Shown one piece after another: positions 22,017 through 34,400 of a stretch of DNA of 64,000 bases. How positions within the stretch are numbered: position 1 is the first letter of the stretch; each line of letters begins with the position of its first letter. The DNA comes from Anoplopoma fimbria (taxonomy: Eukaryota; Chordata; Actinopteri; Perciformes; Anoplopomatidae): contig NC_072472.1 of assembly GCF_027596085.1 (NCBI RefSeq), forward strand, positions 22,975,052 to 23,039,051, in the 5' to 3' direction. Under the pieces are notes generated by a model. The model searched no databases and was not told where the DNA came from. It was given only the letters and a program-made list of their open reading frames with translations. Made by a program: the position numbers and the translations under genes.

Positions 22017-22668
22017 GTTGTATAGTATGTGTATTTATTGTCTGTGTCTGTGTAGTTGTATAGTATGTGTATTTATTGTCTGTGTAGTTGTATAGTATGT
22101 GTATTTATTGTCTGTGTAGTTGTATAGTATGTGTATTTATTGTCTGTGTAGTTGTATAGTATGTGTATTTATTGTCTGTGTAGTTGTATAGTATGTGTAT
22201 TTATTGTCTGTGTAGTAGTATAGTATGTGTATTTATTGTCTGTGTAGTTGTATAGTATGTGTATTTATTGTCTGTGTAGTTGTATAGTATGTGTATTTAT
22301 TGTCTGTGTAGTTGTATAGTATGTGTATTTACTGTCTGTGTAGTTGTATAGTATGTGTATTTATTGTCTGTGTAGTTGTATAGTATGTGTATTTATTGTC
22401 TGTGTAGTTGTATAGTATGTGTATTTATTGTCTGTGTAGTTGTATAGTATGTGTATTTATTGTCTGTGTAGTTGTATAGTATGTGTATTTATTGTCTGTG
22501 TAGTTGTATAGTATGTGTATTTATTGTCTGTGTAGTTGTATAGTATGTGTATTTATTGTCTGTGTAGTTGTATAGTATGTGTATTTATTGTCTGTGTAGT
22601 TGTATAGTATGTGTATTTATTGTCTGTGTAGTTGTATAGTATGTGTATTTATTGTCTGTGTCTGTGTA
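22017..22668 (+). repeat. 32-bp minisatellite, about 20 units
   Basis: Same 32-bp unit as at 12820-13083, here about 20 copies with rare substitutions, bounded on both sides by a short 'tgtctgtgtctgtgtag' variant. It is followed by the same LINE-like 3' tail. Confidence 0.95.
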
Positions 22669-22727
22669 GTTGAGCTGCTGCAACACTTGAATTTCCCCCA
22701 TGGGGATCAATAAAGGAATATAATAAA
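22669..22727 (+). mobile_element. non-LTR retrotransposon-like 3' tail
   Basis: 'gaatttcccccatggggatc' and an AATAAAGG precede AT-rich bases. Matches 13084-13146, showing that the minisatellite and the tail travel together. Confidence 0.6.
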
Positions 22728-23041
22728 AGTTCATGAACTGAATTCAATGCAACAATGCAATCTTCAGTGTTGACAGTTTAATAAATCAGACACTGATGGC
22801 ACAGTGTCTTACATCTTTTTTTCAACCAAAAATGCTTTGCGCTTGTTAGGGGGTACATGGCTGAAACAATATTTCACAGGGGGTACATCACTGAAAAAAG
22901 GTTGAGAACCACTGATATAGAGGACAATATTATGTAGAGATTATCAAAGCTCAGCATTTAGCTCACGCTGCTCACCACTGCGCTCTACTGGCTGTTTGAC
23001 TGGAGGAGGTCGAACGGCTACTGAAATGACTGCTGTTTGGT

Positions 23042-23401
23042 GTGCACATGCAGACTCAAATGATGGACAGGTTCTACAAGAAGTTAAAAGCCAATTACCG
23101 AGGGGAGTTAAAAGTTTGTTTTAAAGATAAGGCAGTGGTGCAGCTGGTCAGGGGAGATGGTGCAAACAAGGTTGTTAGATTCGCTTTTGCCAGCTGGAAC
23201 GATGCTGTATCAGGTCACCTTCAAAGCCCACAATCCAAAGCTTCTATCAATGCTGGGGAAAAAAGGGTGAGGTGGTGGAGGGTAAATATAGTGCAGCAAC
23301 AGCGAGTGTTTGAAGACACAGGCCAACACCCTGAAACTGAAGCAGCGGAATGGAATTCCACATTAATTTTATTACTTACACCTGTGCTTTTCCTACAGTG
23401 A
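23042..23401 (+). other. unassigned 119-codon open frame
   Basis: The frame encodes a basic N-terminal half (MDRFYKKLKANYRGELKV...) with no motif I recognise, then loses character. It lies just right of the hAT element. There is no splice partner, no obvious promoter, and only moderate codon regularity. It could be a fragment of an old transposable element, an exon of an unknown transcript, or chance. I do not claim it is translated. Confidence 0.2.
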
Positions 23402-25129
23402 CATTTCAAAATGTCTGCTGTGAAAAAAGGCGTTTTGAATTTCGTTTGCTTCACTTTTTGTTTACTGCATGACTCTCTTACGGATATTAGGCATATGAAG
23501 TATTGTGTTTTTCTTTCTTCTTTGATGATGTTGTAATTTGTTATTGGTATGTCTTCGTGAAACGTGATTGTCACTGTTTAAAATGTGCTTTTATCCATGA
23601 TGGAGTCACTAAAATCCACTGAGTAAGATTCCTTAAGAGGTTCTTTCAGCCTGATACATAGTTAATGAGCAATTCATCACCGGCAGTCAGAAGGACCCTG
23701 CACAACCAATTCCGTCCAACACCCTCAGACCTGTATCATAGTACGTGCAGTTTAGTGGCCTAAGAAAAAACTCCACTTAACTTTTACTAGAGCAGAGGTC
23801 TAATCAGCTACAATAACTAAAACACCTGTTCCAATATATTAACAATGAAGAGATTAGGATTCAGATCTTGTCTTTGTAAAATCTCTTTGGATAGTATTCT
23901 GTCAATGAATGTCTTCTTTCTTCTCCATCCAGCAGATGGAGCTAAAGGAATGTGTTATTTGTTGTATAAGGTTGTGAATGTATTTATTTTGCATATGTAA
24001 TGTAACAGCACAGGTGATTAATCTTGCAGAAAGAAACATATTCCAGGAGGCCATGCAGCTGTTTTCATGCAGATCAAATTACCGAATCATGCATTTTTTC
24101 CTGTTTTCACCTACAGTCAAAATTGTACTTGTTTGTTTGCTGTGTTGTTGTTTTTTCTTCTGGGATGAGAATATCTTTCTTAAACCTAAATGTTGGTTGA
24201 GTATTAAATTAAGAACCAGATTCTGCCAGTGAACCATTTAGAGAAGGTGCAACTGGTGGTTCATACTGTGAACTTTACAGCCTGCTCAATTATTTCATAC
24301 TCACAATTAAGAGTCATTAAATCATATGTTTGCTGGTTTTCTATCTCTGTTTTCCTCTTTTTTCTTTCCGCTCAAAGAGACATCACCAATTTCAACACAC
24401 AAGTTAAACCCCTTTTAACTTGGTCGTCGGTGAGTGACAGCCAGCAGTATCCACGGAGAGAGGGAGTTCACTGCACCGCGTCTAATAACTCATCGGTTGT
24501 TCTTTATAATACACAGTATTCACTATTAATGTGCTGGTGAATCGGGAGGCAACATCGTTCGGACACGATTGCAATGATGCCAATTACATACATACCTCAG
24601 CCTAGTTTTCAACACAGTGCCCCGTGGCTGTATTGTTGAATGAATTAAAGATTAATTTACTCCCAAATGACAGAAAAGAGCTTGGATTTAAAGGAAGAAG
24701 CATGAGAACATTGAAGCTAGCTCGGTCAATGTCCAAGGCAGGATGTTAGGACTGATTAGGAGACCTCATATAGGTACCTCAACAGCCTCTGCCATGGTGC
24801 TTTAAACATTAAGTAGTTTTCTTGCCACGTTTCCAACTTGGGAAAATAGTCGTCCTCACAAGCGTTGCACTTTGCTGAAAAAGCTGGGCCTATCAGCAGT
24901 TGTGTCCATGACTGGAGGAAAGAAAAAAGGTGCCACTACTTCTATAAGCTGATGGAAGCTCTAAAAGTCTGTGATATTTTCAAAGAGAGAGAGAAAAACT
25001 TCAGCCGAGGAACTCACACAATAACACATGAAATGCCCCATCTGTTCATCCACACAGCCATTTTACAATAACTACAAGCAAGTGACTGTGATCTGTGATA
25101 ACTGTCCTGACTAATTTTGGTTGGTCAGT
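23402..25129. other. intergenic, nothing recognised
   Basis: AT-rich DNA with only short chance frames. Confidence 0.4.
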
Positions 25130-25322
25130 CTTTTCGTATTAGTTTGCCTCTGCACTATACTTTTGCTCTGGTTTATGTTCTTAGATGCTTGTTTAAGAAA
25201 GGAGATGCACTTATGACTTCTGGTGACTAGTAGTTCTCTTGAATACCTATGTTGAATACACTTATTGTAAGTCGCTTTGGATAAAAGCATCTGCTAAATG
25301 ACTGTAATGTAATGTAATGTAA
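25130..25322 (+). mobile_element. L2-like LINE 3' end, short copy
   Basis: It matches the 3' untranslated part of the 6.3-kb and 46.7-kb copies ('tttgcctctgcactatac', 'atgcacttatgacttctgg', 'aaatgactgtaatgtaatg'). It is strongly 5' truncated. Unlike the other two it is not followed by the shared 287-bp segment. Confidence 0.85.
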
Positions 25323-25689
25323 TATGAGAAGTTCCAATTGCCTATGTGTTTGATTAGATAGTACAGAAGAAACATAAAATTGAACACGGCCCCACTAAAT
25401 ATGAGTTTCATAATGATTGAATCTGCGCTGTATTACTGTCAAGACATTAAAGACGTACGTAGGAACGAATGAAATTGATTTTAAAGTTGTAGGCAGCATG
25501 CTGTGGCCATTTGCGTCTTCCCACCTATCTGTAAAAGAGATATTGATCTCAGTGAGGCTACCCGATTAAAGGTGCTCAATATGGAATTCAGAGCGTATCT
25601 GTTGCTCCCACGTGGCTCTCAACATGGCGACTATCATCTAACAATGCTAACAGCAAGAATAGTGCAAACAACGGCAACTTATTTAATAT

Positions 25690-25850
25690 TCTTTACTGTG
25701 TAATTACTTATTTACTTATTTATAATACTTGTTTTGATCTTGTTTTTTACTTATGTCTCTTGTTTGCACTATCCTCTCTGCTGCTGTAATCCTGCAAATT
25801 TCCCGCAGGGGACTAATAAAGGATTATTTTATTTTATCTTATCTAACAGT
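25690..25850 (+). mobile_element. LINE-like 3' tail with TTATC-type end
   Basis: It holds 'cctgcaaatttcccgcagg', then 'actaataaaggattatttta' and degenerate TTATC repeats. Same family as 52030-52252 and, more distantly, 31160-31470. Only the 3' end is present. Confidence 0.65.
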
Positions 25851-28180
25851 GCTGACAGAGCTAACAGTGTTTACTGGAGGGGTAACTCAATGGTGGGCGC
25901 TACGCTTTCTGCACTGTTGGTCGGGACGATCTTACCAGCTGTAACCTCTGTATGAGCACAGGTAAAAAATAATAGTTTGTTGCTATGTTAATGGCAACAG
26001 CTGAGCAGCCGGCTATATTAATCATTAATGGTCTCAATGTAGCACCATTAAATAAAACATAATGAACTATCTTTCTGTTTACGAGTATCTGTCTGAGTAT
26101 CTCCCCTTCAGCATAAAATAAATAATGAGTCTCGGATCATGGCACCTGTCCAGATGAACCACATAAGGCGAAAAAAAGTTGCTCCGCTTATTCAGTCAAC
26201 TCTTACCAACGGCAATCAGGGTTTCACAGCAAGAGTGACAGGCCACAGTGCAGGAATAAGCTTCACATCCCAATTAATGCATCAAACTCAGCCCCTGCTG
26301 CTGGGGACTTGGCAGGGACTTGGCCATTACAACTCCCCACCCTTCTCTTTCTCCCTATCTCCCTGCTTATGATGAGGATTGCCCCCCCCACCTGGGGTTA
26401 CACTTATTTCCTGCAGATCCAATTTCACCCGTGTGCAGCACTGCGTCAGCGATGCTGTCAAGAAAATGTCACACGTCCTCACCTCTTTTCTCTTATAATC
26501 AATTAGTTTAATCTTAATCGTGTTTTGGAGGAGTTGGCTCAGACTTCACAAGGTAGAATTCAAATATACATCGGCATACATAGGCGTTAGCGGGAAAATA
26601 CACAATGCTCTACTCTATGCTAATTGGAATGCGAGAAGGTATGTGTCCAAGGGTGGGTTATGCAAATGTTTTGTTGAGAGCACTTTTTATTGTATCAATA
26701 CAAAAAAAATCGTTTGTTCATGCACTATTTATGAAAAGTGAAGCTTCCTTCTCCAGCATCAAAGGCAGATTGACTCACTACTTAATCGATACTCTGCGTG
26801 GGGTTTATCTCCCATAATGCAGCCTTCTACACTTTGCCACCCAAGGCTGCGGGGCAGAGACCAATGGGAAGTGAAGGAAACAGATCACAGGTGCAGAGGC
26901 AAAAAAAAGTCCACAAGTAAAGATGGAAATTTAATAAAAATTTAAATTTCTCTCAAGAGTTATAAGAAGCAATTTGAGGATCTGCAGAGCAACGTTTGGA
27001 TAATTGGATGGTATAAGCGAGCTGATGGGCTGTGTTGATTGTTTATTGAATGGAGGCAGCAGGACTTGCTATTAGGTTCCTGAGCTATTAAACCCCGGTG
27101 TGCTCGTTGTGAACATGGGATTGCATACCAATTGATGACACGGGACGGACAGTCATATCAGTGCAGCACCGATTTGTAGAGAGTGTAGTCATGCATTCAG
27201 TGAGACGCTGAATTAAACATGCCTGTCAGTCTCAATCAAAGCCTGCTTCGATAAGACCTGTTATGGACCATCATGTTTCTCTCTACGCAAATTGTAATCC
27301 ATGATAAACAGGAAGCACAATTATGATTAGGCCGCCATCACTGGATAGTTGCACCATCATGAATTAGTTAACCCATTGTTAAATTATTCAGAAAAAATCA
27401 CAGGCTTGGCACAAGTATATGTAGATTTGAACAGAATAAATTAATGAGAAAAATGAATCAGAGTGGACCGGAGTGGGAGGGAAATGAAAGCGCGGAATAA
27501 GGATAAACATATCCAGACCCACTTTTTTAACACGCCCCACGAAGCATAATTCATTATCGCCTCTCATACCATTTCAGGCTGCACTCTGTAGTTCACCATT
27601 TATGAAACAGTGAAATGCATATGAGAGGAACGTTGCCTTGACCCCAGTCTAGAAATCATAAAGTCCATTTCTATTGTTGTATAATTACCATGTGAAGTCA
27701 GAGCGTGTTCCCATTACACCGATCAAACAAGGGGGGGGGGTTATTATAAATGTCAGAGCGCAGACTGACTGGCGGTGCCTCATAGTGTTGAACATACTAG
27801 AAAGTGTGTTAGCAGTGCTGCCGAGGGTGAATGTCACATGAACTCCTCCTGTCTTGAACTAACAAATTAATGCCATCGCTCTCCATCTGGCAGCGGTGAG
27901 CTGACATTTATTGAAGCGGTTACACTAAAATAAAATCCTTTTTTTCCCCACAAACATGGTCACAATTTGAAAGCAATGTATCTGAAAAGTAGATAACATT
28001 TGAAATTTGTCTTCAAACGTAGCATGGTGTCTCTCTGAACTCGTCTTCAACAGCCAGGCTAGAGGGGCTCAAGTCAGTCAAGGCACTTTTATCTCTCCTT
28101 TTATACATTAATAAAGGGCCATTTCTGTGAATGCTTTACAGAAATGTCCTACAGATTTTCTTGTAGGAAAAGTAAGAGGG
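25851..28180. other. gene desert, no gene recognised
   Basis: No repeat signature and no coding signal. The texture at 26,800-27,900 (mixed composition, many AATTA/TAAT motifs) would suit conserved noncoding elements near a developmental gene, but that needs alignment. Confidence 0.35.
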
Positions 28181-28182
28181 CT

Positions 28183-28292
<110 letters not shown>

Positions 28293-28834
28293 TATGAGTG
28301 TGTGCAGGTGCACTGTGTGTGTACATCTGTTAAGCAATGTGCAGGTGTTCACAGCAGTTAATGACATGAACCTTTCATCATTAGTGTTTGTTGTTAAGTA
28401 AAGCATTGAAATGCAAATTCTAAAAATGATAACCCTGGTAATAGGCCGGGCTTGTCAAGGTTGGAGAGCAGGCAGCAAAAAAACAAAGAAGAAACAATGC
28501 AATGATTTTAGTGAGCAGGAGAAACTAATGATGAAGCTGGGGCAGAAAGTGACAAAGGCTGAGACAGGAAGTAAAACAAGACAAGATATATGAAGAGTTA
28601 AGTTCAAAATAAGAGCAGGAAGAAGACCTAAAACACAAATTCCTCTGGAAACTGAAAGATGCAACACAGTCCTGTCTCAACATAAATAGTCAGAGGGCAT
28701 GTGCCATATTTGAATTGGCAATTAAAGAGGGTTGACACAAAAGTAAATTAAATCAATACAAATAATAACTAAATTCATCGGTTCTGTCGGGAATACTTCT
28801 GTCCCAATACGTTTAGTTACAACTGATAACGTAT

Positions 28835-28983
28835 TGTCGCAGAAGCGTAGAAACCATCCTCTGGCTCCCCCTCAAGTAAACACTGTTAGCTCTGTTAGCA
28901 CCTGCTATCTGCGAGCCGCCAGCTTAGCCGTCGCCCTTGAAGGGCAATCGGATTTCTCCCAATCTCGTAAAAAGCACCTTTAA
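28835..28983 (+). repeat. TTAA-type MITE-like repeat, copy C (right end)
   Basis: It shares 'ctccccctcaagtaaacac', 'gagccgccagcttagccg', 'gggcaatcgg' and 'ctcccaatct' with copies A and D, and ends CACCTTTAA. The left part of the family is missing or unrecognisable here. Confidence 0.6.
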
Positions 28984-30003
28984 CATTGTCATTTTGGGGC
29001 TTGAAGTTGAAGTGGTCACTCAGATGCAGGGGAAAACTTGCAAACCAGACTGCTACGATTATATGATAATGGCAGCCCCAGTGTTTTACAGTGGCTCATC
29101 ATGCCTACTGCACGCCAGAGCCACAAATGCAGCTTCTTCTGCGCCGCAGCTGCTGAATTTGGAATCTTTTGACTGCTTCTTTCATGACTTTTAATTTAAG
29201 TGACATTTGTTCTTAATGTAATTTATACGACTAAAATTTATAAAAGAACAATCCTTGACGATAGAGGAAATGCAATATTTTGTGGACAGCATGAAAAAGG
29301 ACAGATCATGCAACAATCACAGCAGGGAAGGTTTAATATTATCAATCTGTAAGCCTTTATTATTCCCTGGTCACCTGTCAGTGGTGAAGCATTTTGGTTA
29401 AAGTTTTCAAGGAGGGACCTATTTTGCTGTCGAGAGGCTTATCAAAGTAAAATGCCACCATCTGTGTATTGGGTCTTTTTACATTAGCATGACCAATTTT
29501 TGAAAGCTCTTGTCCTCTTTGTATAAAGTCCTTGTCCTCTGGAACAATTCTGCTTCCTTTAACAGGAACTCATTAATTTCCCCATGCTGCACTCTTTAAG
29601 GGAGTTGGAACGGTACCAACCATACTGTGCTTTCTTAAGAAATGCAAAATGGCATTCAAACAAGTACACTATTCTTTCTCTGAATAATGTATTGGCATGT
29701 TGTGTATGTCTTTTTCCAGAGCAGCTCAACAATACTACAGGGTGTTAATGCCTCTCTTTTAGAAATCCCTCGCTCAGTCTAAGCAGTGGGGAAAGCAGTG
29801 CAGAGTGTGCATATATGTCAGATTGTGGTATTTCTTCACTAGAAACATTTCAGAGCAAAATATTGAACTTTTAAGACACTAATAAATACTACCGCCATGG
29901 TGAAACCAGAGAGGAACATCATTTCATAAAATTACACAGAAAACAAACTCTCAGAACTATGTCCCCTTAAACAGCCAGAAAAGACAGCAGAGGTCAAAGG
30001 TCC
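28984..30003. other. intergenic, nothing recognised
   Basis: No gene or clear repeat seen. Confidence 0.4.
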
Positions 30004-30369
30004 TTAAAAGGTCTAGTGTGTAGGATTTAGCAGCATCTAGTGGTGAGGTTGCAGATTGCAACCAACGGAAACTTCTCCCATGTCTCCCAAGCTTGTAGGA
30101 GAAATACAGTGCAAGAACTACATGAAAAAGCAGAAATGCGACAATGTTAATGGCCTCATTTAGATGAAGTGTTAGGTTTGTCAGTTACTGAAGAAACATG
30201 GCAGCCAGTGAAGAGGACAGTATGAAGATAAAAACGGCTTATTTTAAGGTAACGAAAACACAACGATTATTATTTTCAGATCATTATATCTAAAGAAAAA
30301 CATACTTAATAATATTATATTCATTTTCTGCCAATAGATCCACCAAAATGCTACACATTGGCCCTTTAA
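30004..30369 (+). mobile_element. TTAA-type MITE, most complete copy
   Basis: It starts TTAAAAGGTCTAGTGTGTAG and ends CTACACATTGGCCCTTTAA, imperfect inverted repeats bounded by TTAA. That is consistent with a piggyBac-like target preference (inferred). About 366 bp, no coding frame. Related copies lie at 15011-15315 (minus) and, as an end fragment, at 48794-48820. Confidence 0.75.
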
Positions 30370-31159
30370 ATCATCTTGTAATGAGCAATAAAATATAAAA
30401 TGGACCTAATTTTCTATTTTAAATTCATTCCATGGCACATGTCTTTTTGTAGGCATTTCAAGATGGTAACTGACTTTGTGCTCCATCAAATAATCAGTAA
30501 GTACCAGTACAAGTTAAAGTGCCTGCATGGCATGTGTGTGCGTATAAAGTTCACTTACAAAGTGCATACATCATATTAATGCATTCAAGTAACAGGATAA
30601 CATAGTGCTATATTAGAGAGCTTCCACCTTGTCCAACATCTTCTTAATGGCCATTAAGAAGCTTACTGTGTAACATTTGAAAGCCCTTGCATGATTTCTA
30701 CCACAGTCAGCACTAGGATGAATCATTCTGACAGTGAGGCAGTATCACTGTCATGCAGGAACGAGTCCAACACACCTGTTGCCTAACTAGTTTGTGTTGA
30801 AAGATGCGTTTCCATGTTTCTTCGGAGCCCAGCGCTCTCCCAGTTTGCTCCAAACGACAGTGTTATACGTCAAGCGGGCATGGCTGACAGTCAGATGGAG
30901 AAGAATAGATCACATGTGTGAGGCTCACACATATTCTATTGCCCCCGGATTCATGGAGATATGAGCTACTTTTTGTCTGAATTACAGCGGTTCAGAAGAT
31001 CAACTTTGGCTTTGCTTGACCTTAAGTGTATTTTAAAGAACATATTTGTATTTATTAGTATTGGTAAGTTTATGCAGATACATGATACTGGAGTCATTAA
31101 CACATGAAAAAAACAAAAAAAACAAAGCACAAGATAAAAGTACAAATAGGTACTATCAC
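30370..31159. other. intergenic, nothing recognised
   Basis: AT-rich spacer with no coding or repeat signal that I recognise. Confidence 0.4.
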
Positions 31160-31475
31160 AGGAAAAGGACCATACACTTCTTATAAACTTTGTATTTTTA
31201 CTCTTGTAATTAATCTTTGGTTGTATTTTACTTATTTTTTTAAATTTACCTTACTCTTATTGCCATTGTATTCTATTCTCCAATGGTGTCAGTATTATTT
31301 ATTTTCACCTGATAATTGTTATTCTATTGTTCATAGATGTTCATATTTTGTAATCTGTTGCTTTTTTGCTATTCTTCTGTTGTTATCTTTACTGAAATTC
31401 TGAACAAAATAATTTATTCGGTACAAAATAATTTATTCGGTACTAATAAAGGTCAATCTTACCTTATCTTATTTT
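31160..31475 (+). mobile_element. diverged LINE-like 3' tail
   Basis: T-rich sequence ends with 'tactaataaaggtcaatctt' followed by CTTATCTTA, like the TTATC-tailed ends at 25.8 and 52.2 kb. A 19-bp tandem duplication (near 31407-31445) directly precedes the AATAAAGG. Confidence 0.5.
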
Positions 31476-34400
31476 ATGAGAACGGTTGTGATGTACCGTT
31501 TTTATGTTATTATTTGAATATTCCTACCATAACCAAGTCGTTGTTTTTTGCCAATAGAAGGAGAGCTCGCATGGCTGAGATCCTCCTTCTCATTTGACTG
31601 ATACGCCTCAGTTTGTAGTGTCAGGAGGACTAATGCATTCCCAGCATGAAACACTCAAGCTTTAATGAGGCGTGATATAGAGACATTGTATTGCTTGTTT
31701 GTAGGGAGGTATAATTTTTCTTGTATTAAAGGAACCTTAATGCTCAATATGAGAGCTGTATGAAAAGGCTGATTGTTAAAACATGAGGGCTCATAAAGAA
31801 AAACATGAGGGTTAATTCATGCTAATCGATGAGTCCAGGGATGCTATTGAAATGACAAATACAGAGCAAGCTGTGAGGCTCAGCAGCATCAACCGTTTCC
31901 AGGAAGCCCAATAAGAGGAAGCCGGGGCGATGATAATGCAAATTAACGCATGATGAACATGTGTTCCAGCAGAAAGCCACATGCAGTAGGAGGAAAATGT
32001 CAAGTTGATTTCAGAACCTGCTCTTACCATTGATGGCGGAGCCATTTGCGGAACAGCAGGGGCTGTTGGTCCTGTCAAAAGTAACCTGCGTCTCCACAGC
32101 TGATTTCAAACCAATCTCAAGCTGCTCTTTTGTGAATTACTCCCACAAGAAGGAAAACATTAGGGTTGTGTAAGTTTGAATTCAGTACTCAGAGGGAGAA
32201 AATACATCCTAATAAGACACTTGACAATGCTGCATCTTAAAAAATACCTTGTCCACTACTACATGAAGGCCAAATGAAGGAAAACTGCAATCCTCATTGA
32301 AGGGCCCTGCAAGTGTGAGCTGCAATTTGTCATGGCAAATGTACTGGATGAAGGGCCGATCTGATGTATGTGCTGTGGATGGTATATGGGCAAGCAGTCA
32401 AAGCATAATGATCATGCCACACTTTTTTCTTGGTATTCATAAATGACCAAGGGGCAGTGATTTATTGCAGTCTGCCACAGTGGAGCCTCGGAACACACAT
32501 ACGCTTCACGCTGATGAACACCCCGTGAGTTACAGCAATAAATGAACAGTTATGTGGTGATTCCACAGCGAGGCCGATTTGTCTCCTTCCACACCTGCAT
32601 GATGATTAAAGTGATCGTAACCTGAAGATAAATTCTGCTTTTCCTTTTTGAGTGACTCTTTAGGAGCAGCTCCGTAGTGGAGGTGGATGGTGAAGTAAAT
32701 TAAAACGCCGTAAATGAAAATACTGACTTTCAGTTCCAGCATCGATCCAGGGCTGCATTTAGAGCATGTACAAGCTCCAGCTCTTGAAAATATTTTTTAG
32801 GCTTTGAAAACAGGCACCGTTGTTTGTAGCAGGCATTTCAAACTAGACAGCGGCGTCAATTAAGGCAGAGGAGGAGATGGCACGGTGAGGGCTGGAATGG
32901 CTGTGGGAGTTCTCAGGAGGTCTCGCTGAGGAGTAACGCTCAGTTAATTACTGCCATTATTTCCCCAGACTCATCCCGAGATAAAGGTCCTCTTGCTCGG
33001 GCTCCCATTATTAAACATGGGGTTGTTTGTCTCCTTATGTTGTGGGAGGACGTGGAAATAAAAGCAGAGGGCCTGATTTAATGTGGTGCTTCTTCATTTC
33101 GGGCGTGTGCATAACTTGGACGAGTTAAGAAGCGCGATGGCTGCAGAGAGGTGATTCCATATGTCTGTGTTTATGTTGTCTGGTAATAAAGGGTGACGGG
33201 CGGCTGATGCATCGGCTTTTTAAAGATGCCAGGCAAGCAGTTTTGAACCCCCTGTTGTCAAATGAATTGTGATTCTTTGCTGTGAGTACTGTAAACAGAT
33301 GAGATGAAGACAACGGACGCCACTTACTCCTACTGTCCCAGCCGTCGCCCCTCCTGCTGCTGTGTGTTCTTCTTTTATAGAGCAACATCTGGCAGATATA
33401 AAATGTAAAATGCAGCGGTGCCCAGTTAACATGTGTTATATTCAATGCAGTTATAGGGTTTATAATGTATTGATGTTAAAATGCAATAGTACAGTAGCAT
33501 CTTCAAACATACATGTTTATTTTAGTACAGTCTTATTATTTCTCAACCTAGATCCTTTTTTGTTTTTTATGTCTAAGTGACTAATGGGGACAAATCGTTT
33601 TGAAATTTCTGCAACCAGCAGCTGTGAAACAAACTGTGAGGTGCCAATTTAAGGTTACGGTCACTAGAAGTGCTTGTTTTTGCAACTGATTAGATTATCA
33701 TCGTCCATAGTGTCTGACAACATTATGGAAAGGACCAGACAGCTCAGGTCTCGTTGTGAAATCAACAGGTCCCTCTCATTCTACCTCTGTGGTGATCGGG
33801 TCACAGCACCCACAGGAACACCATCAGTCTTCAGAGCTTCGTGGCCTTGCAGCAGCTGGTTCACCCTCCTCTGCCTGTTGCCCCTCTCTCTCTCTCTCTC
33901 TTTCTCTCTTTCTCTGACTTGCCCGCTCTTCAATTTGTAGCGTCTCTTCATCCGTATACTCTGGCTCAAATTAATACTGCCGAACATCAAATTGAAAGAC
34001 CTCATTTAAATATTCAGCTGTGACATTAAAAATCTTTTAGATTACACTGAGCAACACCTTCTGTACCGTTGGCAACATGTCGCCTGGTGAGACTTTATAA
34101 CCAGACCTTTCCCTGAGTGAGACTCTTATGCCACAATGATGTCAGACACTTCTTAAAACAAACCGAGCCTGTCAAGCAGTTTTAGTGGATGTAAATGACG
34201 GTTGCCTGCTTGCTGCAATAGGAATATGTTGCAGCCTTGAGTGGCTGTCTTCTGCAGCGCTCTCAAGTCAATACTGGTCCAATTTCCGAAATTGTCCATA
34301 CTAGTCAGTTAGACCCAAAAACAGGAGAGGTCAAGGTTGAAAAATACTAAATTTACCCTTTAAAAAACCTTTTCTAATGCTGTCACTATACACAAGCCCT

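Larger units (their letters stand above)
21851..22914. mobile_element. hAT-type element with target-site duplication and nested insertion
   Basis: The ends are perfect 13-bp inverted repeats, CAGTGGTTCTCAA at 21851 and TTGAGAACCACTG ending at 22914. They are flanked by 8-bp direct repeats (atgtagag / atatagag) differing at one base, the 8-bp duplication expected of hAT. No transposase frame, so non-autonomous. About 710 bp of the interior (22017-22727) is a 32-bp minisatellite plus a LINE-like tail, apparently a later insertion. Confidence 0.88.
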
